This document shows, in pieces, positions 47,805-59,888 of a stretch of DNA of 64,000 nucleotides. Both the position numbers and the translations under genes were made by a program. The number at the start of each line of letters is the position of its first letter. Position 1 is the stretch's first letter. The DNA comes from Anisodus tanguticus. Its lineage: Eukaryota > Streptophyta > Magnoliopsida > Solanales > Solanaceae. The DNA lies in contig CM067548.1 of NCBI GenBank assembly GCA_034509755.1, forward strand, positions 9,135,188 through 9,199,187. Direction: 5' to 3'. The notes below the pieces were generated by a model. The model saw nothing but the letters and a program-made list of their open reading frames with translations, searched no databases and was not told where the DNA came from.

Positions 47805-48203
47805 CTTCTTCTCCCCGCTATACCTACAAACCCTAATAACTCTTCTCTTTATTTATGTTTATATATATATATATATATATGTATGTATAGGAGGACAGTC
47901 GTGAGTTCAGTCAGAAACGAAAGGGGGAAAGTATATAGTATATACTATAACTATTGGCAGTCAATTTATTAGTGAAGAGAAACATCTAGCATCTTGACAG
48001 TGTTCAAACTTCAAAGAGAGAGCTAAACGGCGTCGTTGTTTTGTTGAATTAGGGTACCATCAGCCTCCGTTGGACGAGTGGCATCGTAAAATTACAAAAC
48101 ACAAGTGCCTTCTTTCGGGGAAAAACAAAAAATACATTAAGACGGTGTATTAACATTTAAATATAACATAATTAAGGCTATTTATTTTTTCAATATCTAA
48201 ATA
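47805..48203 (-). promoter_or_regulatory. DDB1 5' untranslated region and promoter interval
   Basis: Only about 400 bp separate the DDB1 start codon from the gypsy LTR at 48204, so the core promoter must lie here or in the LTR. Visible are a TA repeat (about 47857-47882), the small inverted repeat agtatatagtatatact near 47928-47946, and aacggcgtcgtt near 48026. No element can be assigned a function from sequence alone. Confidence 0.5.
47857..47882. repeat. TA microsatellite upstream of DDB1
   Basis: A run of about twelve TA units followed by tgtatgtatag, within the presumed DDB1 5' leader or promoter. Confidence 0.85.
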
Positions 48204-50103
48204 TGTAATATCTCGTACATTCAAACTAAGTCTTGTTTACGATTCAGGAGTTTAAGAAATCGAGACGGGAAGTATAAAAATCAAAATTCACTTTCAGTTC
48301 AGTAATTTATGTTATACGTCAGGATTATACGGACCGCAGCTGGTACGGGCCGTAGAATTGTACCATACAATTACCGTAAAAAATCAATGAAATACGATGG
48401 CTTATACAGACCGTATAAATTATACGAACCGTCCTTTTTTGATCCTAGGGTGACTCCCAAGTTTTGATGCTCACTGGAATTTACCATCCGATGACGATCA
48501 CTTTATACAGACCGTACAATTATGCACGGCCCGTACTCCTCCGTAGAAATTGTATGGACCGTACAATCCGGCTGTATAACCCCCGACGGATGAATAGTAT
48601 ATATTTGCAAAATCAGTTCAAAAAATTTGTTTTCATACTTTCCAAGCCCTAGCACGAAGTTCTTCTCCTCCCATCATTGTCATAGCTCAAGGTAAGCCTT
48701 TTCCATGTATTTTCACGCAATTCTAATCAAGTATACTCAAGTTCTAAGTGAAATCATTGATATTTTCAAGAAAACCCACCTCAAGAAATTAAGTTTAGGC
48801 TTTTAGGTTTCTTCTACAAAGTTCGGACCCTTATTACAAGTTTTGGAGTGATTAAGGTATGTAGAGCTTCTATCCACGTGTGGGAATATCATTGTTCTTC
48901 CCACACCACTTTTAATCCATGGAACACGAATCTCCTTAGACCTAGGGTTTGCTCTAATTCATGGTGACCCTATATACATGTACAACTATATAACATGCTT
49001 ATATCATGTTTTCGTTAATTGTATTCATGATATGTCATTATGATTGTCATGAACATATCCATAATCCATGAACACATGCTTTGAATTCCATGAGTCCTCA
49101 AATATAAATCATGAATCATTATTACTCAATCCATGAAATTATACATGCTTTCACACAAGTTATGTTATATATTTATATTCGTGTTAAATTACATTTACAA
49201 ATCATGTTTACAAGTTATATTCATGAAATTCATGGACTTACAAGCCAAATATATTCATGTTCATGTTTCGGGAGTTGCATAGATTACCGAGAAGGTTTAA
49301 TACCTGAAACTACATATGTCAACGTAGGATAAGGATCGCTCGCCCAATTAGAACGATTCCTTCATGTTACCTATATCGGATTATTGGATCCATTCATGTC
49401 ATGTTCAGTCTTGTACCTCGACAAGGTATGAGATGGCTTAACTGATCAGGCAGAGATCAGACACCACATTCTAGCGTGGTGGTTTCATGTCGGTTATACT
49501 AAAATTCTCCCATTTAAAATGATTTTTATAGTATATTCATATAATATATTATACATGCTCATGCTCAGGTTACAGTTTCAGTTTCTATTATTCCATGTGC
49601 CTGCTTATTCTTTTAATTGCTTTACATACAGTACAATTCAAATATACTTAAGTCTTTTTTTGCCCGGGGCCTGCACTTCATGGTGCATGTACTGAGTTTC
49701 AGGATGATTGATATGCTCATTAGGAATTCATTAGTTTCAGCTATTGGTGAGCCCCATTTTATTCGGGGTGTCAATTTTATTTATTTTCATGTTATGCTTT
49801 ATAGTAAATGTATGGCAAGGCCTTGTCATGGTAAAACAATTTTGCAGTCAGACTCACGTTTCAGAGGTTTCATAGACTAGTTTAGCATGCCATGTTAGTT
49901 ATTCAGTATTCAAACTTATTATGTTTTTCAGACTATTCTGCAATGGTTTAGCAAAAAAAAATATTATGTTTTACATGTTTTAATCATTACTATTGCATGT
50001 GTTGATGCCCATGTTGATTCAGCAAGACATGTGATTCGCTCAGTCATGTGCAGTCAGACATCGAGTGTCGTGTTTCGCTCAAGCCATGGTTCGGGGCGTG
50101 ACA
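48204..50103 (+). repeat. 5' LTR of gypsy element 1 (~1.9 kb)
   Basis: Starts tgtaatatctcgtacattc and ends ggggcgtgaca just before the primer site. It contains several copies of an imperfect palindrome of the type tatacrgaccgtayaa between 48326 and 48575. No second LTR is in the window to confirm its ends. Confidence 0.7.
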
Positions 50104-50108
50104 AAACT

Positions 50109-50120
50109 TGGTATCAGAGC
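50109..50120 (+). promoter_or_regulatory. Primer-binding site of gypsy element 1
   Basis: tggtatcagagc, a perfect initiator tRNA-Met complement, six bases after the LTR end. Confidence 0.9.
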
Positions 50121-50320
50121 ACTAGGTTCAAGTGTCTTCGGGAGTCTATGAAACCGTGTCCAGTGGGATCACTTTTATTTGTGTGTGGGGCCCACACATA
50201 TAAACTATTTACTAACAAGACATCTAAGATTGTCTCACTTCTTTCATACTCTAGATCGTGCAATTAGAGTTATACCTTCAGGTCATTCTTCTAACTCATG
50301 CATATTATGTATTTCAGAAA

Positions 50321-51475
50321 ATGCATGCTAAAAGGAAGTCAACTACTATAAGCAAAAAGGCTGCTACCAATGTTGCTTGGGAGGATAACACTCAGGCTCA
50401 GAGAGCTAATGCGGGAACAATACCTCCACCTAACGCTAGGGGACCTGCAGAGGTTTGTACTCCAGTCCCACTGACCTGGACGTTAGTGGAGCTATTCAGT
50501 TGCTCACCCAGATTGTGGTTGCACAAGCTCAACGTCAGGGAACAACTCCAAGTACAAGAGCTAGTAGAGAATCATCCAGTTTTATGACCCGAAAATTTTT
50601 GCGTATGGAGCCTTTAGTGTTCACAGGGTCTAGTAAGACATAGGATCTGTAGAATTTCATTGACCGGCAACATAAGCTTTTTCGTGTTATGCATGCTACT
50701 AAGTTAGAGATAGCAGAGTTGAGAGCTTATCAGTTGCAGGATGTTGCTAATATTTGGTATGAGTCATGGGCACAATGTCGAGGGGAAGGTACATTTCCTG
50801 TGACTTGGGATGCATTTGCAGATGCATTCATTGAACACTTTCTGCCGCTAGATGTTAGGGAGGCAAAGGCCTTCGAATTCGAGAAGCTCAAATAGAATGG
50901 TAGACGTGTGCATGAGTACTACCTCCACTTTGTTTCCTTGGCTAAGTATGCTCCACACATGGTTTCAGATATGAGTGTCAGAGTTAGGAGCTTCGTGTGG
51001 GGTCTTGACCCCCATTTGTTCGGTGCTGCTGACATTTCTGCTTAGAATAAGGAAATTACTATTACCAAGATGATTTCTTTTGTACAAGGTAATAAGAGCA
51101 GAATGAAGGAAGATGAAGTGTTACATAAGTAGAAAGACAGGGAATTTAATAAGAGATCTAAGTCTTCAAGTCACTTCAGCCATGGGAGAGGTGGAGACAG
51201 GCAATTCTTTAAAAATAGGTCATCAGGACCCACTCCATTTTCAGCCAGTGCCCCAGTCCCAAAGTTCAGGAATAATCAGAAGAGACATAACTTCAAAGTA
51301 TCAATCTCTCAGTCACAAGCCAGTGTGGGTCAATGTACCTTTAGTAATCAAGTTTGCAGTAAGTGTGGTAAGACATCTAAGGGAGTGTCGTATGGTATGG
51401 ATATTTGTTATGGGTATGGTCAGTGAGGTCACTTTTAGAGAAATTGTCCTTCTTGAAGATGGGTATATGATGTAA
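50321..51475 (+). pseudogene. Gypsy gag of element 1, broken
   Basis: Starts MHAKRKSTTISKKAATN. After a frameshift it reads FLRMEPLVFTGSSKT (stop at 50641), MHATKLEIAELRAYQLQDVA, WDAFADAFIEHFLPLDVREA (stop at 50893) and YYLHFVSLAKYAPHM, with further stops at about 51043 and 51130. A CCHC-like knuckle near 51390 reads CYGYGQ, stop, GHF, stop, RNCP, so the second Cys is replaced by Tyr. Confidence 0.82.
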
Positions 51476-51476
51476 T

Positions 51477-52092
51477 GTGGCTCAGTCCACAAATTCAGCA
51501 GTTCCTCTTAATTCTCAAGCCCAATCAGGGCATGGCAAAACTAAGTTTGGTAACACAGGCAAAGGTCCAAACTGCTTGTATGCACTAGTAGGTCATCAGG
51601 ATACAAAGGCTTATGCTGATGTTGTCACAGGTATACTAACCATTTCCACTTTTGACGTTTATACCCTTATAGATCCTGGATCCACTATATCATATGTAAC
51701 CCTATTCATTGCTAAGAAATTTAGGATAGAACCAGAAAGGTTGCATGAACCATTTGAAGTATCCACTCTAGTAAAAAAATGAGTTATAGCTAGATGAGTA
51801 TATAGGAGTTGTCCAGTTAAATTCTATCACCGCATTAGAGTAGCCGACTTGGTAGAGTTAGAAATGGTAGACATGGATGATCATGGGCATGGATTGGTTG
51901 TCTTTATATTATGCCACAATAGATTGTAGAACCAAAATTGTGGATTTTGAATTTCCCGGTGAGCCAGTCATAGAATGGAAGGGTGATACAGTAGCACCCA
52001 TAGGTAGGTTTATTTCATATCTTAAAGCCAGAAAGATAATATCCAAGGGGTACATTTACCATCTAGTTCGAGTTAGGGATGCAGTTACCTAG
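51477..52092 (+). pseudogene. Gypsy protease of element 1
   Basis: Reads CLYALVGHQDTKAYADVVTG, TLIDPGSTISYVT (retroviral-type protease site with D-P-G-S in place of the usual D-S/T-G) and a stop at 51780. It continues in another frame as MIMGMDWLSLYYATIDCRTK. RT follows directly. Confidence 0.8.
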
Positions 52093-52104
52093 ACCCCAAC
52101 TTTT

Positions 52105-53505
52105 TAGTCCATATCAGTTGTCAGCGAGTTTCCAGAAGTCTTTTCCGAAGATATTTCTAGAGTTCCTCCTGATAGGGAGATTGACTTTGGAATTGATCTA
52201 CTTCCCGATACTAAGCCGATATGCATTCCTCCATACAAAATGGATCCATTAGAGCTAAAAGAATTAAAAGACCAGTTGAAAGATCTCCTTGATAAGGGAT
52301 TTATTAGGACAAGTGTCTCACTTTGGGGTGTACTAGTCTTATTTGTTTGAAAGAATAATGGATCTTTGCGTATGTGCATTGACTACCGACAGTTAAACAA
52401 GGTTACCATTAAGAACAAATATTCTCTTCCCAAAATCGATGACATATTCGATCAACTTTAGGGTGCCCAATGTTATTCTAAGATTGACCTTAGATCAAGG
52501 TACCATCAGCTTAAGGTTAAGGAAGTTGACATTCTAAAAACCGCCTTCAGAACTCGCTATGGTCATTTCGAATTTTGTGTCATGTCATTCGGATTGACAA
52601 ATGCACCAGCTGCTTTCATGGATCTTATGAACAGGGTCTTCAAGCCTTACCTCAACCTTTTCATTATTATCTTCATTGATGACATTCTAGTCTATTCCCG
52701 TAGTGAGGTTGATCATGCAGAACATCTCAGAATAGTGTTGTGGATACTTCAGGACTGCAAACTTTATGTGAAGTTTTCCAAGTGTAAAATTTGGATAAAG
52801 TTAGTCGCGTTCTTAGGCCATGTGATTTCAGGCAAAGACGTCCAAGTTTATTTTCAAAAAATAGATGATGTAAAGAATTGGCCCAGACCTACCTCCACCT
52901 CTGAGAGAAGAAGTTTCTTGGGTCCTGCAGGCTATTGCAAATGCTTCGTAGAAGGGTTTTCTTCTATCTCATATCTGTTGACCAGATTAACTCAGAAGAA
53001 AGTTAAATTTCAGTGGTTAGATGCATGTGAGCGTAGTTTTGAGGAATTAAAAATGAGATATTCTCCAGTTTTAACATTACCAAATGGAAATGAGGGATTT
53101 GTAGTGTATTGTGATGCGTCAGGGATTGGTCTCAAATGTCTTTTAATACAGCATGGTAAGGTTATAGCTTATGCATCTAGACAACTTAAGCGTCATGAAA
53201 AGAACTATCCAACTCATGATTTAGAATTAACAGTCGTGGTTTTCATGCTCAAGATATGGCGTCACTATTTGTATGGAGTTCACGTGGACATTATCACAGA
53301 CCACAAGAGCTTTCAATATATTTTCAAGCGGAGGGAGTTGAATCGTAGACAAAGGAGATGGCTTGAATTGATAAAGAATTATGATGTGGATGTTCTCTAT
53401 CATTCGGGGAAAGTAAATGTGGTAGCTGATGCTCTCAGTAGGCGATCCATGGGCAGTTTAGCTCATGTTGAAGAAGAAAAGAGAACCACGTCGAAGGAAA
53501 TTCAC
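52105..53505 (+). pseudogene. Gypsy reverse transcriptase and RNase H of element 1
   Basis: RT motifs in order: EFPEVFSEDISRVPPDREI, LRMCIDYRQLNKVTIKNKYS, YSKIDLRSRYHQLKV, FCVMSFGLTNAPAAFMDLMN and the catalytic IFIDDILVYSR near 52672. RNase H: GFVVYCDASGIGLKCLLIQ, VIAYASRQLKRHEKNYPTHD and VVADALSRRS. The stretch from 52582 to 53505 is an uninterrupted 308-codon frame; the N-terminal part carries stops at about 52348 and 52460. Confidence 0.9.
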
Positions 53506-53649
53506 TAACTAGCCAGTTTAGGAGTTCGACTTTTGGACTCCGAAGACGGTGGTGTGGTTGTCTAGAATAGGTTCGAATCCTCCTTAGTAGCCAAAGTGAA
53601 GGAGAAACAGTTTAATGATCCCTATCTGTTGCAGCTAAAAGAGGGTATT

Positions 53650-54138
53650 CACAAGCATAAGACTACGACTTTTGAACAAGAGGGAAATGACGGTACTTTG
53701 AGGTACCGAGGCAGGTTATGTGTTCTAGATATGGACAAACTCAGACAGTGAATCATAGTAGAAGCGCACAATTCTAGGTATTATATTCAACCAGGTTCTA
53801 CAAAAATGTATCATAATCTTAAAGAGATTTATTGGTGGAACGATATGAAGATGAATGTGGTAGACTTTGTTACCAAGTGTCCGAATTATCAGTAGGTGAA
53901 AGCCGAGCACCAGAAGCCTAGAGGGTTGGCTTAGAGTATTGATATTCCTGTTTGGAAATGGGAGATGATAAACATGGACTTCATAACAGGTCTACCTTGC
54001 TCATCTCGAAGGAATGATTCAATTTGGGTGATTGTGTATCGACTTACTAAATTAGCACACTTCTTCCCGGTCAAGACCACTGATTCAACAATGGATTATG
54101 CCAAGTTATATATCTGACAAATTGTCAAGCTTTATGGG
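53650..54138 (+). pseudogene. Gypsy integrase of element 1, cut by element 2
   Basis: Readable pieces: STKMYHNLKEIYWWNDMK, then the zinc-finger Cys pair region KCPNYQ, stop, VKAEHQKPRG, MINMDFITGLPCSSRRND and VYRLTKLAHFFPVKTTD, then QIVKLYG. Immediately after the codons for LYG the LTR of gypsy element 2 begins, removing the rest of the catalytic core from this position. Confidence 0.88.
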
Positions 54139-54871
54139 TGTTACGCCTCATATGTTTTACATTCTGTTCTGTCGTCAATTGATATCGATATCCTGGGAAG
54201 AGGTGTGACCTTATAGAAGGGTAATGAAGGATTATAGATTTTTATCAAAGTACTAGAGTGTATGAAAGTTAAACGGATTGAACAAATTATATTTCGATGA
54301 AATCGGCCGAACTGCCAATTTGACGGTCCAAATTGACGGACTGTACAAATTTATATAGACTATTAAAATGGACTGGTCCACCGTCAAATGACCTACAAAA
54401 TGCCAGGCCTCAGATCTAGTTTGACGGTCAGATTGACGGATCGTACAAAATTGTACAGTCCGTCAAAATGGACCATTCTTTTGGGCAGTGCCAATTTTTT
54501 TTCCGGATATAAATTCGATCATGCGACCTGGTGCCTCATTTCCACTTAGAATCAGCCCCAAAGTACTCCTCAAACCCTCTCTAATGTTTCCTATCAAATT
54601 GTAGCAAAATCACGCAAAATCATCGTGATAAACCCCGTGGCTATCGTAGTAATCATCTTCTCCCTATATAATTGATTCCGAAAAACCCTTGGAGGCGAAC
54701 TAACTTGCTGTTTTGAGGAGATTATGGTGTGTAAAGGTAATTTTTGTCCTCCTCTACCTATTCTTATAATTAATAGACAATTTAAAACAAGTTGTGAAAG
54801 GATCTTCACAGTTAAAACTCGTAGACTTGTGGAATCATGGTTATGTGACTTGTTGGGCTGTTTTACTTGAG
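54139..54871 (+). repeat. 5' LTR of gypsy element 2 (left part)
   Basis: Begins tgttacgcctcat. It includes alternating direct and inverted copies of ttgacggtc / gacggatcgtacaa near 54325-54475. The LTR resumes after the hAT insertion at about 57770; its right boundary is lost. Confidence 0.75.
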
Positions 54872-54896
54872 ATTAAGGCTGGCCAGTGGGCCGGGA

Positions 54897-55079
54897 CGAC
54901 CCGACCCCTGCCCGACCCCGTCCCGACCCCGCCCGGTCCCGCCCCGACCCCGCTAAAAAAAAAAAAAAAAAAAAAAAAATTTAACGGGGCGGGACTCGAA
55001 CTCGGGATGGGACGATGTCTCGTCCCGCCGGACCCGAGCCCGCCCCGGCCCGCCGGACCCGAGCCCGCCCCGAGCCCGT

Positions 55080-55117
<38 letters not shown>

Positions 55118-55120
55118 TTA
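54897..55120. repeat. GC-rich ccgacccc-type simple repeat of the hAT 5' region
   Basis: Repeated gaccccgaccccg and cccgagcccgcc units flank an A21-24 run at about 54955. The open frames seen through it on both strands are low-complexity artefacts. Confidence 0.85.
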
Positions 55121-55593
55121 AATCCCCTTTGCAAAAATGGCCGTTGCACCAACGGCCATTTTAGATTATGGCCGTTTGAACAACGGCCATTTTAGGCCCC
55201 CCCTCCCCCAACCCCCCCTACCCCTTAATATTTATTTTTAACCCATAAGTTATTATATTTACACTTTAACCCAAATTTTCAACTATAAATAACTCATTTT
55301 CTCTTCATCTTTCTCACAAATCTTCCTACAATCTCTCTAATTTCTCAATATATCTCTCTACATTGTTTGCTAAATATTCAATTTTATTAATTCATTTGGG
55401 AATTGGGAGTGAAGTTGGCAACTAGCTTGAGGATCTTCCATCGAGCAAAGTTTCAATTTTCAACCTCTCGATTACACGTTGACGTTACGTCGGCGTTTGG
55501 TACATTCGTTCCTTCATTAAATTATTATTGTCTGTTTATTTTATTTAGCGCACTTAATTTTATTGTCTTTAATTATTTATTATCATAATTAAA

Positions 55594-57775
55594 ATGGAAG
55601 GATTAAAAGGTATGTTTAAGGGTAAGGGTAAGGGTGCTTCTTCTAGTAGAGGCAACCGGGGCAAGGGTACTTCTTCTAGTCATCTTATTCCTACACGGGA
55701 TGATTTTGTTGATACTCAACATTTTCCTACAATACCATTAGATTTAGACGAGGAGTTATTTTACGAAACTCAAGAAGACTTTAATTTAGACGATGATCTA
55801 GACGATATACCCACTAATATTGATGACAACACGCCCACTAGTGCACCTTCAACCGAAATACCTCCTATTCCCCCTAGTATGAGACGAGGTCCGGCAAAAC
55901 GACCATTAAAATCAGATGCATGGACATTTTTTGATAGGGACGTAGAGAATCAAGTAGCCATATGTAAAATTTGTAAAAATGTTTTAAAATTTAAAGCGGA
56001 AAAGGTCACGGTGGGACGGGGGTTTAATTAGACACGTAGTAAGTGCTCATCCGGCTAGGTATGCCCAATACCAGGCTTCAAAACCGGGTGCGCAAACGGC
56101 CGCTCCATCGGGACAAGGTTCACATACGTATCCGTCCGGACCAAGTACGGGGTCAAATTAACCCTATGACGGGGGGGAATTGTAGGCTCTAAATACAACA
56201 AACATAGAGATAGGGAAGCAATATCAAAATTAGTTCTTTGTGGAGGGTTTGCCTTTTTCATTTCCTTCATCTCCCGGTTTTATTCATTACATTAGAGATA
56301 TATATAATCCTGCTTTTAACGGTTTTCCTAGGTCAATTGTTAAGAGAGATGTATTTAAATTTGCGCATGAATATCAACAATATTTACGTTTTTCATTATA
56401 TCATTTTAATGGCAAAGTATCTATCACGTCGATATAGGTCGTAGTACTAACGGCCATGATTATTTAACTGTAACTTGTCATTGGATAGATTATAAATGGT
56501 CTATGCAAAAACGTATTTTAGCGTATAGATATATAGATGATAGGCACACCTTTGGTACTTTTATTGCAGAAAATATTTATCAAGTGTGCGATTATTACGG
56601 AATTACCGATAAAATTATGACTATTACATTAGATAACGCTTCTAATAACAATTACGCAATTACAATGTTAAAAAATAGTTTAGCTCCATCTTTTCCGGAC
56701 CATTTTCATATAAAATGCGCGTGCCATATATATAACTTAATTGTAAAGGATGGTCTATCACTTTTTGAAGACATTCTTAGTAAAATACAATTTGCTATAA
56801 ACTTTATTTTTAAAAGTAATAAAGTACAACGTAGAAAAGAATATAAAAAAACTTGTCACGATTGTGGACTACCTTATAGAAGAATTCCACAAGAAGTATC
56901 GACTAGGTGGAATTCTTTATACGAGCAACTACTTGTTGCTTATGACTATAAATTACCTATAACTTTATTTTTTAACTCTCATAATAAAAACCCAGTGATA
57001 TGATTTTAGATAGTGATTGGGTAAAAATTTCCGAACTTATTGTATTTTTAGAGAAATTTTTTCAAGCAACAAAAGAATTTTCCGGTATATATTATCCTAC
57101 TATTTCAACTATGTTATTTTATATAACTCTAATATTTTTATTACTTAGTGAATATATGGAAAAACCAACTTATAAGGCAACTATTAAAAAAATGTTTGTC
57201 AAAATAAAAAAATATTTTATTCCTATTCCTTCTATTTATATTATTGGTTACGTATTAAATCCTACTATTAAAATAGACGGTACTAAATCACTAATTGAAA
57301 CTATTTACGATTGTATAGAAGTACTACCACCTCCAAGTCCCAAAAATCTAAATCACCCACCACCTATTGAACAAACTAAAGAAGAAGTGTTGAATAGCGT
57401 AGAACACCAATGCAAAAATATATATAGATTTTATCAACAAGAAAATGCTAGTAACGTACCGGCTACCATACCATCTTCTTCATCTTCAATACAACCTCAC
57501 AAAAGACATCTTTGTTTTGCGGCTAGTATTGAAAGCCTCGAAATAGAATGTGCGGCCGTACCTCTACTAACCAAATTAGCGAGTTGGATATTTTTGTTTT
57601 GCGGGGTTCTGTACCAGTATCAAGAAGTTATCAATGAAGATGGACAAGAAGACTTTTGAAATATCGGAGGGGGAATGAGAAGACCTTTCGACACTTTCAT
57701 TGATGGCTCGAGATGTTTTGAACATTCAAGCGTCATCAGCTGCGTCGGAAAGCGCTTTTCGCGTGCGAGATTATC
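55594..57775 (+). pseudogene. hAT transposase (BED finger, RNase H-like core, hATC), broken
   Basis: N-terminal part from MEGLKGMFKGKGKG with an acidic linker, then the BED zinc finger SDAWTFFDRDVENQVAICKI and CKNVLKFKAEK; a frameshift near 56020 precedes the finger's His region (IRHVVSAHPARY). The core follows in several frames: RILAYRYIDDRHTFGTFIAE, KIMTITLDNASNNN (catalytic-type Asp), FHIKCACHIYNLIVKDGLSL, VSTRWNSLYEQLLVAYDY, a stop at about 57000, WVKISELIVFLEKFFQATKE. The hATC motif MARDVLNIQASSAASESAF ends the protein near 57760. Homologous to the plant RICESLEEPER/Ac-like hAT group. Not functional as it stands. Confidence 0.88.
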
Positions 57776-57949
57776 TTGTTTTGTTTATTGAGTTTTTTTT
57801 ATACATATGTTATTTACGATTGAGATATGAGGTGAAATTGCTAATTAAATAGGTTTTATGTGTTGTGGAGTTAAGGAAAGTGTGTGTTGGAGGATTGTGG
57901 AGTCGAATTGCATAAGTATTCCCTGTAAAGAAACCTAAGAACCCTATGT

Positions 57950-58996
57950 ACTTAAACTTAACAACTAGACGAGAAGAAGCTTTGCATAGGTTAGATGAGG
58001 AGGCAGGTGAGGGTGCTAGTCAGGCACCACCCGCTGACTCATGGAGATAGGAGCATCAAAATGAGGTTGTATCTCGGGCCTCCATGACTCCACCCCCACC
58101 ACCACATCCAAAGGGACAAATGGGAGCTGATGTACCTTCAGTTCCTTCTCCAGTTGCACCTGATCAAGATCTAGACCTACAGAGTGTTGTGCAGTTGTTG
58201 ACTAGGCTAGTGGCCTCCCAAGCCTAATGTCAGACTCTCGGTATTGCTGATAGGGCTGTGAGTGCGAGAGTTTGGGATTTCGTTAACCTAGACCCTCCAG
58301 TATTTACAGGGGCAGATCCCAATGCAGACCCAATTTTTTTCTAGCTAGGATGCATCGGACCTTACGAGTTATACATGCGACGGATGCGGAGTCAGTAGAG
58401 TTAGCTTTCTATAGATAGCGGGATATGGCCGTGACCTGGTTTGAGACTTGGGAGAAGACCCGGGGACCCCAAGGCCCACCTATGGGCTGGAGGGAGTTCT
58501 CGAGGCATGTTTACAACAGTATCTACAGGTCGAGCTTTGACGTGCTATTTGAGATATGTTTTTACACTTGGAGCAGGGTAATATAAGCGTCCGAGAGTAT
58601 AGCTTGTAGTTTAACTCATTGGCCAGGTACGCTCCCACAATTGTTGTTGATATGAGCGACCGGTACATCTGTTTGTCAATGGTTTGGATCCACATTTGGT
58701 GAATGAGTGCACGATAGCTTTATTAAATCCGAATATGGATATCTCCTACATTCAGGCCTATACACAAAATTTAGATGATTGTAAGAGGCAGCAGCGAGCT
58801 AGTCGAGAACATGATAGGGGTCAGCATAAGAGAGCCTGGTTCGCAGGTGACACAAGGGAGTTTCGAGGTGGATTTAGACCTCAGTTTCCTAGGCACCCAT
58901 CTTATCCAACGACTAGTGCACCACCACAAATTCAAGGCCAACGTAGTGATCCGACCACTTATTCTTGTCAGGGTCAGGGTTCACGGGCATCATGCT
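57950..58996 (+). pseudogene. Gypsy gag of element 2, left part, broken
   Basis: Readable pieces: TTRREEALHRLDEEAGEGAS, VVQLLTRLVASQA, VNLDPPVFTGADPNADP, then many stops, NGLDPHLVNECTIALLNPNM and AYTQNLDDCKRQQRASREHD with a Gly/Arg/Gln-rich tail. It is then cut by the inverted-repeat element at 58997. Homologous to the gag of element 1 but strongly diverged. Confidence 0.8.
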
Positions 58997-59880
58997 TTAA
59001 TAAGATCCAGCTTATGGAAGACACAAATTCAAACAACAAACGTGGAAACAAAAGATAGATTAGAAAGCAAAGATGAGAATGGAAGAAAGAAAGGACTAAG
59101 ACAATGAAATCAATATTGAATTAATCCATGGGAGAAAACATAATTGAAATTCAATTAAAGACACAAATTTGAATCCACAAATGAGCAACTCTAATATGAA
59201 ATCAATGGATAAAGGTTCAATAGCCAACAATGGAATCCACCAATGATGAACTATCCTAATCACTACAATTACACTAAACTAAGTTATCAAGCTAATCACT
59301 CTTTAATTATAGGATATCGGATAACTCAAATACTCAACTTTCACCGATGTCTCTTACTAGAAGACAAACCAAGGACTCCCAATCTTTACAAGCCAAGTTT
59401 ATGGAGAATGAATCTATTGAAGCCCTTGAACACAACCATTAGAGAGGCCTTAAGCTATGAAGGAGAGGCTTCAAGCTATGGAGGAAGAGTATAAGAGCCC
59501 AAGAGTCCAAGACCCAAATCTTGCCTCTTAAAGAAGCCCAAATGTTGATGTGTGGCTATAATTGCATGCTTGGGTAGCTAAAATCCAAATGTAGCTATTA
59601 GTTAAATAAATGTGGCTATACGTGTAAAGACAAAAACTATATAAGCTTGCCTTAGCCTATTTTCATACTTAGATTTTGATTGATAATCTTGGATTAGATT
59701 TCCATGTATGAGTTTAAGTTGCTCTTCTCCCTTGGACTAATTCAATGTTGATTTCATTGTCTTAGTCCTTTCTTTCTTCTATTCTAATCCCCTATTTCTT
59801 CACTTCTCATCTTTGATTTCTAATCTATCTTAATTTCAACATTTTGTTATTTGAATCCACTTATTCCCAAGTCGGATCTT
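58997..59880. mobile_element. Long-terminal-inverted-repeat (foldback-like) element in gypsy-2 gag
   Basis: The left arm (from about 59001, taagatccagcttatgg) and the right arm (to 59880, reverse strand aagatccgacttggg) are inverted repeats over well over 100 bp. Shared blocks include agatagattagaaa(g/t)caaag, gaaagaaaggactaagacaa and tgaaatcaa(t/c)attgaatta. Flanking 8-mers atcatgct (58989-58996) and atcaggct (59881-59888) match at seven positions, a possible target duplication. Non-coding. Confidence 0.8.
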
Positions 59881-59888
59881 ATCAGGCT

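Larger units (their letters stand above)
48204..54138 (+). mobile_element. Ty3/gypsy retrotransposon (Tekay-like), 5' part (gypsy element 1)
   Basis: A long 5' LTR (48204-50103), primer-binding site, gag, protease, RT-RNase H and the first part of integrase lie in gypsy order. At 54139 the integrase is cut by the LTR of gypsy element 2; the rest, including the 3' LTR, must lie beyond the window. Numerous stops show an old copy. Chromovirus/Tekay assignment rests on gag and pol style and the long LTR. Confidence 0.88.
54872..57775 (+). mobile_element. hAT transposon in the gypsy-2 LTR, transposase broken
   Basis: Starts near taaggctggccagtgggc, followed by GC-rich ccgacccc repeats typical of the subterminal part of plant hAT elements. 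A BED-finger transposase frame runs from 55594. The right end lacks a matching inverted terminal repeat; sequence after the hATC dimerisation motif returns to LTR-like DNA. Possible 8-bp duplications with one mismatch (tgagatta near 54868, cgagatta near 57766) flank it. Confidence 0.75.

Noticed and set aside
54794..55195. Plus- and minus-strand frames rich in Pro/Arg or Gly/Arg
   Set aside because: Produced by ccgacccc repeats and a long A run in the hAT 5' region; not protein-like.
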